From Mrakia gelida (Eukaryota > Basidiomycota > Tremellomycetes > Cystofilobasidiales > Mrakiaceae): a DNA stretch of 64,000 nt. The notes below the pieces were generated by a model. That model had not been told where the DNA came from and searched no databases. It worked only from the letters and a program-made list of their open reading frames with translations. Each line of letters begins with the position of its first letter. Position 1 is the first letter of the stretch. Both the position numbers and the translations under genes were made by a program. Positions 33,625 to 45,602 of this stretch are shown piece after piece. The stretch lies in the NCBI GenBank assembly GCA_024345305.1, contig BRON01000006.1, forward strand, positions 372,001 through 436,000, read 5' to 3'.

Positions 33625-36600
33625 ATGTCTCGTCAGACTCCCCACCACCTTCCTCAGCAGCAACGACCTCTAGCAGCTCCTCCTCCCCCTACGCCTCAGC
33701 TTCCTACGGAGATTGCCATCGTCTGCGTTGTCGATGATTCAGCTCGGACTGCCGACCGATGGAACGACATCGTCAAGGAGGGAGGATACCTAGATAGATT
33801 CGTACAGAGACTCTCGGCAGGAGCAGGAGTAGCCAAGGTACGTCCCTCTACTTTCTGTTGAGAAAATCTGCTCGAAAAGGATCAAAGGGAGAGGGAGTGC
33901 CGTCCGTTCCGAACCTTCTCCCTCTCCTTCCCTCCTCCTCCTCCCTCCTTTGCCCCTCCCAAGGCCATCTTGATCATTCGCTCACCTTCGTTTCTTCTTT
34001 CTTCCTTTTCTTTTTACCAGCAACTCCGTCTCTCGCTCCTCTCCTACTCTTCTCAACCCTTGCCTTTACAAACTCCCATCACCCACACTCAGTACTTTCT
34101 CGCTCCGACCGAGTTTTGGACGTCCGTGAGACAACCTCGTCCTCCAACAGCTTCGGGATCAAACTCCCCTCCAGCCTCACCAGGACCAGCATCTACGAGC
34201 AGCGGAGGAGGAGGCGAGCAAGGTCTACTAGAAGGACTCGTCGGCGGAATCGAGGTAAGCCTTCTTTCCCTTTTGTTCGCATCCCAACCATCCTCCGGCT
34301 TCGCCCTCCTGCACTCAGCACTCTCCTCCCCTCCCTCCTCCTCGACCCTTCTTCGGCCCATCTCGTGACCCTCTTTGTTTTTCCCTCTTTTCCGTTGGGG
34401 ATTCCTTTGAAACGAGCTAGTAGCGAACCAGAAATCGTCTCACTCGAGAAACTGACTTGTCCAATCTCTCCTTCCCTTGACCTCAGCTCTTCGACCTCCA
34501 CACCTCTCATCCCTTCGTTCTTCCAACCCCTTCGCCATCCCCTCCTTACATCCCTCAACACCCAATCCCTTCCTCAGCCTCCTCAACCTCCTCCAACACC
34601 TCACCTCAGAATCTATCCCATCTCTCACCTCCAAACTCCAACAACGCTCAACACTCGTCGTCGTCGACTCATCCTCAGCCCTCCCCGCGTCCAAACGTCG
34701 AGCGTTATCTCTTCGTCTTCCTTGGAGACGATCCTTCCCCAACAGCGATCTCCTCCCTCCCCTCCCTACCAGCAGAGACTGTCTCGTCCAAGAAGATCGG
34801 TCGCTGGGGAAAGAAGCCATCATCCTCAGCATCAGGCTCGACCGTCGGAGGAGGAGGAGGAGGGAAAGTCCGTTGGAATCGAACAAGGAAGCTCGACGGA
34901 GTCGGGTGGGACGAGCTCAGTCAGGAGATGCGGAAACGAGGCGTGAGATCGAGTTTGGTCGGAATGGGTGTAGGGACTGGCGAGGGAGAGATGAAGAGGC
35001 TCAAGGAACTTTTCAAGAAGGTGAGCATGGTGCGAGAGGACGGGAGGACGAACGAGGGTCGATCGGACAAGAGAGTCGGCGTCTTATGGCTTTGGACGGC
35101 GCTCTTTCTCTCTCTCGAGATTCGCTGACGACTTTCTTTCTTGCTTACCACAGAACTCCTTCTCGTCGAACGACCCGGCGTGGTTCCCTACGACCAAGGG
35201 TGATCTCCTGCTTCTTTACGGACTTGACCCAACGAAGACTCGTTCGTCCTTCCCTTTCTTTCCTCGTCTCGCGCTCGTCTTTTTTCGTCGAAGCGACATC
35301 AACTAACCGCCTCCTTCTCTGTTCTTCCGTCGTTCCACTAGATCTCAAGCGACCTCACTCCCAAACCTCTCCGCCATCCGTCGCCTCTCCTTCCTCGCTC
35401 GCGTCATCTCTCCCTCAAAAACGTCAACGCGTCGCAGCTCCAGGCGGTCTTTCCTTCCCACCTCCCTCCGTCCCCTCCCAAACCAACAACCCCACCTCGT
35501 CGGCCGCTCTTCACGCTCAGCTCCAGCAGCAGCAACAGCAGCAGCGGATCCCCGACGTTCAGGACATCCAAGCTCACCGAATCCAAGCCGCTCAGAGGAT
35601 GCTCGCCAACAACCCAGCCGCCGCCGCTCAGCTCGCCGCTCGAGGACAAGGACAAGGAATGCTTCCTCCTTCCCTCGGAGGAGTCCCAGGGATCCCTCTC
35701 AACATCCAGAGCCAGTTCGCCGCCGTCGCCTCGGTCGCAGCCGCCAACAATGGAGGAGGAGCAGGAGGACCGTCGTTCGATCTCGCCTCGTCAGGAAACG
35801 CCGAGGCTCTTCAACAACAGTGGCATCGTCAACGACTCCAGGCTCAGGTCTCAGCAGCAGCTACCACCTCATCTCCCGTCGTTCCTCCTCCGCCGTCGCT
35901 TCCCAACCATCAGCAGCACCAGCAACAACAACAGCAGCGTCCTCCTCAGCAGCAGCAGTCTCGACCGACCGTCTGGAGTGGAGACCTCGGATGGCAGGTC
36001 AGCGGCTCTGCGAAGGGTCAACCGAACTTGGGATGCAGGATCATCGCTGCTTCCGCCACGAAGAACACTCCAGAGGACTTGTGAGTCGTCTCTCCTCTTC
36101 GTTCTTGTTTCGACGCGATCTCCCTCCCTCTCTCCTCCTCCTCGTCGCCTTCGAACTTTCCTGACTCGATCCCATTCTTCCTCGGTCTGATACCCTCTTC
36201 AGCCAACCTCACCTCTGGGGAGAGCGAATCCAGATCTCGTCAGCAGTCTCGTTCAGGATGGACGAGCTCAAGCTGTACGCGTCGAAGGGAACTCCATGCG
36301 TCGGCATTCGGTACAGCCCCGACCCCATGGCTTCGGCGGAGGAGAGAGCATCGGGAGAGAGATCGTTCCTGCTGTTGACGAACAGCCTTTCGGCGAAGCA
36401 GATCGTGAGTCGTCTCGCCCTTTCTTCCCTCTTCGTCCCCGCGTCGCTTCGCCTCGACCCCACCGCTGATCACCTTCGTTCGTTTCCCCTTCGTCTTTAT
36501 CTCGACCTCTCAGGCTGGAGTCATCAAGATGGGTCCTCCTGGATGTGGAATGCTCGTCTTCCCCATGAGTCAGACCAACAAATCTGCTCAGAACCCTTCC

Positions 36601-37207
36601 GGATCCGCTCAACTCATGGGAATGGTCTTCCTTCGGTCACCCGTACGTTCAACCTCTTTTTCACTGCTCCGCTCTTCGGCCTTCTCGAGATGATCGTCTT
36701 AACGCGTCTTCCCACCTTCTCTCGCTCCTCTTCCAGATCCCAGCGGAGCTCATTCGTCCGCTCAACTCGAACGCTCCCCATCCCAACAACTCCCAACAAA
36801 ACTCCTCTCACAACCAACAACAACAACAACAGCACCACCAACCTCTCCAGCCACCCAACCTCACCATCAAAACCGGACATCAACAACAGCAGCAGCAGCA
36901 GCTCGCGATGGAACGAGCTCAAGCGGCGATGATCCTCCAAAAGCAGCAGCATCAACAAAAGCTGCAGCAACTCCAGCTTCAGCAGCAGCAGCAACAACAA
37001 CTCCAAAACCAACAGCAGCATGGCCAGCAGCCGAACCTCAACTTCCCCAACGGAGGAATCAACCTCGCCTCAGCAGGTCTCTACGGAGGATCAGGCTCGG
37101 TGGGAGCTGGGATGACGGGCGTGTCGGATCAGCAGATGGCAGAGTTCCTCAAGTCCTACCCTCCGGCTGGTCAGCAGCAGGGAGGTCAGCAGCCGAGGTG
37201 GCCTTGA
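33625..37207 (+). CDS. Mediator subunit 25-like protein (VWA domain, Gln-rich)
   Basis: MED25 links activators to the Mediator-RNA polymerase II machinery in the nucleus. Exons 33625-33837, 34021-34254, 34487-35020, 35154-35241, 35342-36080, 36203-36404, 36514-36642 and 36737-37207 give 869 aa. The N-terminal 300 residues look like a von Willebrand A fold (EIAIVCVVDDSARTADRWND as the first strand with a MIDAS-like DDS). The middle is Gln/Pro-rich with several polyQ runs. A folded block from about residue 590 (VWSGDLGWQVSGSA, GCRIIAASATKN, LWGERIQISSAV, AGVIKMGPPGCGML) resembles the ACID/PTOV domain. The C-terminus is strongly Gln-rich, ending in a short Gly-rich segment. The MED25 assignment rests on domain order and is not certain; any VWA plus ACID-like regulator would fit. 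Confidence 0.7.
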
Positions 37208-38038
37208 TTTGAGTAGACTAGACTAGACTCGCTTCGTTTATCTCTTCTTCGTTCTTCGTCGTCGTCTTCGTTTCCTTCGTCGAGCTCGTCGCGTCTCCCC
37301 CTCCCTGCTCTCTCGTTCCCTTTGCTTGGACTCCTTCCTTTCTCTAACTTTGTAGACCGCTCTATACGCTTCCCATCTCTCGTCTCGTTCTCATCTCTAT
37401 ACGTCCTTCCCTCTCTCGCTTCTTTATTACTTTGCTTGCCGTTTCGTGCACCCTCTTCACGATCTTCCCTTCGCTTTTCTTCGTTTACGACCTGCGTTTC
37501 CTCTCTTTTTGTTCGCTTGCCTGCGCTAGCATACCACCCTTTTTGTACCCTCATTATTATGACGATCGTTCTGCTCTCTCTTTCCTTCGCAAAAACGCGA
37601 GCGAGAAGGCAGAGGTTGAAACTCCGAAAAGGGTGAGCTCGAACTCGTCGCCGTCCTCCGTCCCTTCTCGACCCTCACCTTCCATCTCGCTTTTCAGCGC
37701 CCATCACTACACCCAGAGCTGCTTCGTCCCCAGCTGATGCAGCCTATGCTGGTACTGGAGAAAGGGCCAGGCTCTTACTGGTCTAGGCACGCTCGCAATC
37801 TAAAAGGGAAGGGAAGCGAGAGACATCGAGAGCAGTCTCATCGCTCAGGTCCAAATTTCTTCACTTCCTCGCCGCCAGTCCGGTCTCTCAAGTTCTTAGC
37901 CCTCTTCCCCCCTACTCTCTCGCTCCCTTCAACTCCCACTCGCCTTCGCGGTGACTCTTCTACTGCCCCATATCCAGCTCCAAACGATCCCCTTCCCTCC
38001 TTCGACCCAACTCGTTCTGAGTCGATCCGACGAACACG
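37208..38038. other. intergenic, C/T-rich
   Basis: This is the 3' region of the Mediator-like gene and the promoter and leader of the next gene. No other gene is supported. Confidence 0.4.
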
Positions 38039-40613
38039 ATGCCGATGATGTCCCGACCTCGCTTCTCTCACTACTTCGCCTCCTTCTCCATCCTCGTCCT
38101 CACACTCTTCATATACTTTGGAAACGAACCCTCCCTCCCCTACACCACCAGCAACAACAGCAACCTCTCCGTTCGTCGTCCCCCTCCTCCTCCTCTTCGC
38201 TCCTTCAACTTCAAGAACGCCGTCGTTGGAGGGAACCAACAACACTCCTCTTCCTCCTCATCCTCTCGCCATGGATCAACCCCACCCCCAGCCAACGCAG
38301 GCAGTCGCCTAGCCTCAGCAGCGTTCGACTCTCTCTCCCGCTTCAGGATCGGTCGGATGAAGGACGTCGACCTCTCCTCGCTCAGGCTCATCAACAACAA
38401 GGACCGTCCCTCGTCCTCGTCGTCGTCGCTGGTCAACCATCCCGTCCTTTCGCACCTCAAGGATTTCTCGGATCGGTTCAGGTCGACGGCGAAGCCTAGT
38501 GGGAAGCAGAAGGGTGGCGAAGGAGGAGGAGGGAAGTCGGAGGGGGATCCAAGGCCGAAGAGGTGGGCGACGAACGAGGAGGCTGATAGAGCGTTTTGTG
38601 GGATTAGTCCTTGTAAGGTGGTGAGTCGCTCTCCTTTTTCCCTTTCCTTCTCTATACTCTTCGTCCGTCCACTGACATACTGCGCGCTCGTCTCGTTGTT
38701 CGTCGTTTCTCAGGTCGTCCCAGGTTTCATCGCTCAACAAGAATCGAAGGCTCAGAACCACGTCCATCAACTCTCCCTGTTCACCTCGCTCCTCAATCGA
38801 CGACTCGTGCTTCCGAACGTCAAGAAGTCGAGAATGGGGATGTGCTACTCACATCCTTGGGAGACGTACTACGATCAGAACGCGTTGAACCTTGCTGGAG
38901 GGAATGATTCGGGGTTGCAGCAGGTGAGTTGTCGCGAGCGCTCGTCGCGTTTGTTTCTTCCTCTTCGAGCTTTCCTTCTTCTTCGAACGATCTTTCGATA
39001 CGAGCCAAGCAACCCTCTGACTCTGTCTTCCCTCTCCTCCTCCCTCCTCCTCAGGACAAGCTCGAACGCTGGCTTCAAGGTCGACCCGAACCCCCTCGCG
39101 TACAACGAGTCATCATCGGAAACTCCGCAGGACCCGAAGGAGGTTTCGTCGGAGTCGATTCCCAAGCGGAGGAGAGGAACGACCAGAAGGATTGCCTGGG
39201 AGAGAAGGCTCGAGGGAACGTTCGATTCGGAGGATGGGAGGACGCGCTCGTGATGAGGGATCGCGTTCTCGCGGATCCTCGTTCTTCCCTTCGACCTCGA
39301 GGAAAGGACGACCCACCCACCCTCCATCAACAGATCGTCGATATGCTGGGGAACTCGTCGTCGTTCGAAATCTTCGATTCAGAGTACCCTCATCCGGCTT
39401 CGTCGACGCCTGACATCCTCCTCGTCAATTGGCTTTCCCATCGACCTCTCTTCTCCTCCCCTCTATCCCTCTCCTCTTCGCCCTCCTCCTCTTCACCAAA
39501 TCCACCGAACCTCAAGCTGAAGGAGCAGCTATCGGCGTCGTATCTCAAGGAAATGGGTCGATCCTCACCTCCTCTCAACCTCCCTCCGCCCTCAGCTCTC
39601 ACGCTCCCTCTCGCCTTCGCTCCTAATCTCGTCAGTCTCGCCAACAAGATCTCGGAACCTATCCACCCGTTCCTTTCGATACACTGGAGGACCGAGCGCG
39701 TTCCTGCCTCGAGGCTCCTGTCGTGTTCGAGGACGCTGCTCAACAAGCTCGAGGACGTGCTCGCGAGTCCTCAAGGATCGGGGATCAGAACGGTTTATCT
39801 CGCTACAGGTGTGTCTCCCTGACCCTCTCCCCTTTCAGATATTCCTTCTCGGGTAATGCTGACTCTTCCCCTCCCTCTTCTGTCCTCACCTCGCCAGACC
39901 TCCCTCTCCAACCCGACGACCTCTTCAAATCCTCAACCTACCGCGCGTCCTCCGCCGGCGACGAGGACGACGGCGCTCGAAACGAGGCGGTTAAAATGCT
40001 CAAGATACCATTTGGGAGATGGGGCAAGATGAGGAGGAGGGGAGTGAGGTTGACGGGGCTGAGGGAGGAGATGTGGGTGAGAGGAGTTGGGGAGAAGGAG
40101 AAGAGTCTCGCTGGGATGGATTCGGTGAGCTCGCTCGTCTTCTTCTAGCTCTCGCCTTTCGGGCGTGGCGTTCTCCTCGCGTCCTTCGAGCTGACTTTTC
40201 TGCGGTGCTTTACCGGTTCAGGGCGTCGCTGGAATCCTCGACAAGCTCATCGCTTCTCACGCTGGGGTTTTCCTCTCGGCTGAGGATCCGTGTGGACTCC
40301 AATCGTCAGTCGCTTATCTTCGCATTCTACTACCTTTCACTCGAGCCCTTCGAGGCTATGGACTAACAGAGTTTTCTCGTCTCCTTCTTCTCCGTCCAGC
40401 TCCTTCACCGACCAAATCGTCTCCCTTCGAAATCGAACGCTCGCCTCCTCCCTCTCATCCGATCTCGTCCTCCCCGACGACGGCCTCTTCTCCTCAGGAT
40501 GGCTTCCTTCCTCTTCGGCCTCCTCGAGACTTCGAAACAGCGTGAATCACTTCGGTGGAGAGGATGCTACCTCCAGAGAGAGGGAGCCGGAGGAGCAGTG
40601 GATCTTGGAGTGA
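38039..40613 (+). CDS. type II membrane protein resembling protein O-fucosyltransferases
   Basis: Exons 38039-38620, 38714-38923, 39055-39808, 39898-40124, 40222-40304 and 40400-40613 give 689 aa. A short cytosolic tail and one N-terminal membrane anchor (YFASFSILVLTLFIYFG) are followed by a Ser/Pro-rich stem, as in Golgi glycosyltransferases. The lumenal part begins GFIAQQESKAQNHVHQLSLF and LLNRRLVLPNV, matching the start of GDP-fucose O-fucosyltransferase-like domains. Later IHPFLSIHWRTERVPAS holds the conserved sugar-nucleotide-binding HWR, then VYLATDLPLQPDD and the C-terminal SFTDQIVSLRN. A transferase role in the secretory pathway is inferred. Donor and acceptor are unknown, and fungal GT-B proteins of this group need not transfer fucose. 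Confidence 0.65.
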
Positions 40614-41389
40614 CCTCGCCGCGTCGTCGCGATCGATCATCGTTCGCTTTCGTTTTTACCTGCATCTGTTCGTTTTGGATGTGCATCTTTCTCTCCCCAT
40701 CTTGTTATCATCTCTTCGCATTCATCTATCTCTGTTTTCACTGCTCTTTGTACCATCTCTCGTCTGCTTTACGATCTACACGCCTCTCTTGCGATCTTCA
40801 TGCTCATTTCGACGACTCTGGGTCAAGCCGACTCGAGAGCTCCAAACCGACTCTGCCTCTTCTGACCTTCCCGCATCTCGCATGGCCTGGGAGCATCGGC
40901 TCTCGAGGAGATGGAACCAGACGAGAAATCGCCAAATCGAGCCTTCTTTCTCGTCGGCTCGACTCGAGAAGTCGCGTCCGCTGACCCCCTCCCGCTGTGC
41001 CCGCCGCCGCGCTCCCTCCCTCATTTAACCAACGCGCCACGTCTGCCATCACCTGGTCTCGCTCCAGAGAGGATCTGCTTCCTTTCTTTCGGTCACTCGA
41101 CTCGGAAGTCTCGCACAGCAGCAGGGGCGAGGCACGCAAAAGACGGAGCTGGTGCCTCGTGCCGTCGTCCCTCTTTCTTTTCTGTCACCTGAGGAGAGGA
41201 GGGATTTGCCCTGAATCAGACCGAGGACGGCTGGGTTCTGGAAGGTACCGTTCTAAGGGTGAAGACCTGACCTTGCGAATGTATATAGGATCTGGTGACC
41301 CTCTCTAGGACTTTGGGCTGAAAAGGGAGGAGGAGGAGCCGTCGTCGTTTCCTCTCAACCAGCATCTCACCTCTTTACCTCCACTCAAG
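40614..41389. other. intergenic, nothing recognised
   Basis: This holds the 3' region of the glycosyltransferase-like gene, then the promoter of the secreted-protein gene with a short C/T leader. The plus-strand open frames are shadows without motifs. Confidence 0.4.
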
Positions 41390-42829
41390 ATGTTCACCAG
41401 CCCTACTCTCCTCCTCTCCCTCTTCGCCTTCGTCTCATCAGTTCACGGTCTCGTCATACCTGCTACTCAGGAGCTCGGTGAGTCGTCTTTCTTCTTTCAG
41501 CCCTCGACGACGACGACGACGAGCCTCGCCGTTCTTTTTGAAAGCTTTTGCTCACCTCTCCCCTCGCTCTTGGTCTTTTCAGAGTCTCGAACCACTGGAG
41601 ACTTCTCGGGATACTTGGGTGTCAACCTCATCTACCCGTGAGCTCTCTTCTTCCTCTCGTCGTCGAGCGATGCTGAAACTGACCGAGGACTTTCCTCTTC
41701 CGTCGACAGGAACCCTTTCTTGAACAACGCGTTCGTCTCCTCCCTCTCTCTCTCATCAGCTCGCCCTTCTGACCTTTTATATCTTCTCATTCAATAGTGG
41801 ATTCGTCGCTGGTGGAGGAGAGTTCTCCCAGAAGTACACCATCCGAAACTTCGTTCAGGGTGAGTCGACGCGTCTTCGTTCGAGTTCCGAATCTCGAGCT
41901 GACATCTTCTCTTTCTCTTCTTCAGGCGGAGCTCCTGCCGTCATCACCTATGACGTGAGTTTCAAATACTCTAGCTCTTCTCCTTCTCTTCTCTGACCTC
42001 GCCCTATTGTTTAACAGACCGAGAAGGACAAGCACCTCGTTATTCAGTTCGTCTCCAACGGCGGAGTCGGGAAGATCATCGAGTTCGTGAACCTCTTCTT
42101 TTCCTCTTCCTCTCGATCTTTGCACTGACAGGCTCCAAACCCCTCTATATCTCGCCTTCGCAGTGGTAACCCAGCTTTCGTGACCCTATGGCAGCTGCGT
42201 GAGTTCCGATCGAGTCGCGTCGCGTCGCGACGACCCCTCTTCTACCCCTCAAGCTCACGCTCGTTCTTTTCTTGGTCTTCAGCTGCCGCTGGAACTCCTG
42301 GATACAACTCAGTGAAGGAGGATCTCGTCTGGTTCTTCAGTGAGTCTTTCGAGCCTTCCCTTCGAGTCCGAGCTTCGTGCGACGGAAAGAGCCGGCTGAT
42401 CATGACCTTTTTTCCTTCTTTCTCGAAGACCCCGACAACAAGCAGGTCACGGCCGGAATAACTGATAAGAACAACCGTGAGTATCTTGACTCCTTTATGC
42501 ACATTTCGTTGGCCTGACTTTTTCTGTCCTTGCAGACCTCGTCCCCGTCTTCTACTCCAAGCGAGCAAACGACAGGAAGATCTTCGTCTCGAGTGAGCTC
42601 CGCTTCTCGATCTCTCCTCATTCTCGAACGCATCTGCTGACTCTCTCCTTCTTCTCTTCTTCAGCCGACTACGTTCCTCCATCCGGAATTGTGGCCAACG
42701 ACGGGCAGACCTACAAGGGAGTCGTGAGTTCGCGCTCTTTGGGTCTCTTCTCGCCGCGTCTGAGAGTCTCGGGAGCTGATCGCCCTCTTGTTCGATCTTC
42801 CCACTTCTCAGGAACTCATCTTCAAGTAG
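41390..42829 (+). CDS. secreted protein of unknown family, 12 tiny exons
   Basis: Exons 41390-41477, 41583-41637, 41710-41730, 41798-41859, 41926-41954, 42018-42082, 42164-42198, 42283-42339, 42429-42476, 42536-42592, 42665-42723 and 42812-42829 give 197 aa with all phases consistent. The signal peptide is clear (LLLSLFAFVSSVHG). The mature part is Cys-free and Gly/Asn-rich, with beta-like stretches: GDFSGYLGVNLIYPNPF, GGGEFSQKYTIRNFVQGG, KHLVIQFVSNGG, YNSVKEDLVWFFNPDNK, and DLVPVFYSKRANDRKIFVS. I do not recognise a domain. No exon exceeds 88 nt and more than half of the gene is intron. Lack of cysteines argues against a typical hydrophobin or defensin-like effector. Confidence 0.7.
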
Positions 42830-44023
42830 TACTCCGACTCTCCGTCGGACGGCTTCGCGGTCTGCTTCCTTTTCTTTCTCCCTTTCGTCTTCGCTTTGTC
42901 GTCAAGAACACTTTTGGGCTCGCTCTCGTCTCTCCATTTTTTCCTACTGTCTGTATTCTCTACCTTTCTCTCCCTGCACGGGCTAATTTATCGCATGGGA
43001 CTTCTCTCACCTACCTGCGAGTGAGCTCCGTCGAGTAGAAGTCTTCAGAAAGAACGAGGAGGACTCCGCTCGAGTCGCGTCGCAGTCCCCAGTTTCGCTT
43101 TCCTCCTGAGCCCTTTGTTGCAATTTCTTACGGCTCAGGTTGCTCTCACAACATCCTATATACATCTTCATCTCTCGCTTCCCTTTCAGCTTCCTCGGCG
43201 ATAACGTGGGGTCTCAGGAATTCTACGAGGATCGAGCTGAAAGACCAACGTCCAAAGACAAACTCCGAGCGAGTCAGATCAACACGAACACGTCTGCCCT
43301 CCCTTTCATCCCTCCCAGACTCGTTTCAGGGGTGGCCTTCTGTGCATTTACTCGCAAGGCGAAGATCTTCAGCACTCTACCATCGCTTTATCGGGTCGTG
43401 AAGGAGAGGACGAGTCTCAGAAGAATCAAGTCGCGCTCAGGCTCGTTCGTCATGATCTTCCTTTCTCCGCCCTCCCCGATTTCTCTCCTCGACGTGTCCT
43501 CGACCAAACATAGAAGGATTGAAGCTCACTTCACCTTCGTCCTTCCCTTCCCTTGTTCTCTGTACATGAGTCTTCGCTTCCCTTTGTTGACGATCCGACA
43601 GCTCATAACTCGTTCCCTTTCATCCGAGCGACGCGTCGACTCCCGATGATTTCTTTTCCTGTTTCAGCCCTTCCCAAGCCGAGGTTGACCTTGATTGAAC
43701 TCTTTCCTTTTCACTCTGAAAGCCACAGATCCCTTTGTGTCCGTATGAGCATTCACTCTAACGGGACGAGGTGACGGCAGGTCGCTGTGGTGAAACGAGC
43801 AGGGGGAAAGGAGAAAAGGGAGGGAGGGGAAGGGGGGGACGAGCAAAAGAGAGGGGCGAAGGGCGAGAGCGCTTCGCAGTGAAAACGTGAGTCGAAGGGT
43901 CGAATCACTCTCTGACTCCCAACCAGCACAACCATCAACACAGCCCAACCTACCTACCACCCAACTCAACTCACTCACGCCCAACCCTCACCCAACTCAA
44001 CCCTCCCTCTCCCCCTTTCCAAG
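42830..44023. other. intergenic, nothing recognised
   Basis: About 1.2 kb. A T/C-rich 3' region is followed by mixed sequence with a GACGCGTC palindrome near 43630. A CCCAACTCAACTCACTCACG-type leader then directly precedes the next ATG. Open frames are short and without family signals. Confidence 0.4.
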
Positions 44024-45008
44024 ATGATGGCTCCCTCTCGCACGAGCGCCTTCGACTCGCCTTACCCTCCCTCTCCCACTGCCTTCCAGTTCTCAGCTTC
44101 CACCTTCGCCTCTCTGGGCTACTCGGAAGGCTTCATCCAGGGCATGTTCCGTGATCAGTCTACCGCTTCGTGAGTCCAGTCTTCCCTTCGAGCCGGATAG
44201 AGAGCCGGAAAAAGAGAGCTCGAGCTCACCCCCTCCTCTTCCTCCTCCTCCTCTCCTCCTCCCTGACGATCTCAGCTCTCCTGCTTCCACGCCACCCAAG
44301 CACCAACCCTCCCAGCTCGTCACCCGTCCTCAACGACCTCGAAGGGTCTCCTCCGTCTCGGTCAACTCCTCTCCTACGAAACCCTCAATCCCTCACTCCT
44401 TCAGCTACTCCATCCCTCCTCTCGCCTCGGAGTCGTTGCTCGACCAACTTCGGATCGACGAGATCGAAAAAGCTCAACAGAAGGGATCTTCCTCGTCCAT
44501 CGGAGGTTTCTTGACCAACAAGATCAAGCGGGGAGCAGGAGAGAAGAAGGGTTCAGTCGAAGGGAAGGAGATCAGGATGATGGGAGAAAACGAGGCGGCT
44601 CCTGGATCCCTGTACGTCTCCGTCTCCGCCTGTCACCGCTCCTTCTATCATAAGCTTCTTACGTCATCGCAAAATTGGAGACTGAAAGCTGACATCTCTC
44701 TCTCTCTCTGCAGCCTCGATCCTCTACCCAAACACAAAGCTTTCGGAGGAACCGTCGGACGCTCGTCGCGCTCTCGTCGGTCTCTCCCTCTTCAGTCTGC
44801 CCTCCCTCCTCCCACCTCCTCCCTTCCTCCTCTCCCGACCTACGTCCCATCTCGATCCCTTTCTCCTAACCCTCAACCTCAACCTACCATCGCCGAACGT
44901 CGTCGTCAACGAAGCAGGACACCGCCCGAGGTCGACGTCGTCGTTTCGAAGGACGAGCGAACGAGGGATCGAGAGAGAGCTCTTCGAGCTCTGGAGGGAA
45001 GGAGATAA
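44024..45008 (+). CDS. hypothetical Ser/Pro-rich protein, 258 aa
   Basis: Exons 44024-44169, 44276-44611 and 44714-45008. The start is MMAPSRTSAFDSPYPPSPTA, followed by a folded-looking segment (STFASLGYSEGFIQGMFRD). Then come a Pro/Ser-rich basic middle, a short helix (ESLLDQLRIDEIEKAQQK), KPSIPHSF-type motifs, and a charged C-terminal helix (DERTRDRERALRALEGRR). There is no signal peptide or membrane segment. I do not recognise the family. Consistent splice phases and biased codons support a real gene. Confidence 0.6.
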
Positions 45009-45602
45009 ACTTTCCTCCACTACCTACGTTGACATGCTTCATCTTCTCACTTGCTTAACTCTTTATTCTTCCTCGTACTGGCTCGTTCTCCTTGCTTTTT
45101 CTCTGCTCTCTCGTTCCTCGCCTCACGCTCTCGCACTCGCAACTCCCACACTCTCGCTTTTCTTTTCTCCCTCGTTGTTCGCTCTCGTACATCCTCACTG
45201 GCTGCTTCCACTCACGACCTTCTCTAGCACTGTAGCCGTTCCTATTCCTCCTCCATTCTCTTCGCATCTCTCTCACTTTCACGCCAGCCGTCTTTCGTCG
45301 TCGCTTCCCCTCATCACCTCTTTACGCCCCAACTCTTTAGTTCTTTCTACGTTGATGCCGTCTCGCTAGTCGCTACTTACTTTCTCTCTGTCTCTGGTCC
45401 TGATTGATTCACGTGGACGCTCTCTCTCTCTCTCTGTCTCTTTATCTAGCCACTGCGAGGGCTTCGCAGAAAAGAGACGAGCGAGCCGTCTCCAAGATAG
45501 AAAAGGTGTCGCATCGAGAAAAACAAAGATAACATGATACGAGATTGCCACGAACCCACGACATAGAGAAGCCAGCTACCACCTCCTGGAATCGTTGAGC
45601 AG
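45009..45602. other. convergent 3' region
   Basis: The 3' UTRs of the hypothetical gene and of the RTC4 gene face each other here. A short CT dinucleotide-rich run lies near 45419-45437. Nothing coding was recognised. Confidence 0.45.

Noticed and set aside
36800..37020. CAA/CAG repeat array considered as a possible microsatellite or mobile element
   Set aside because: It is the polyglutamine coding region of the Mediator-like gene with mixed Gln codons, not a separate element.
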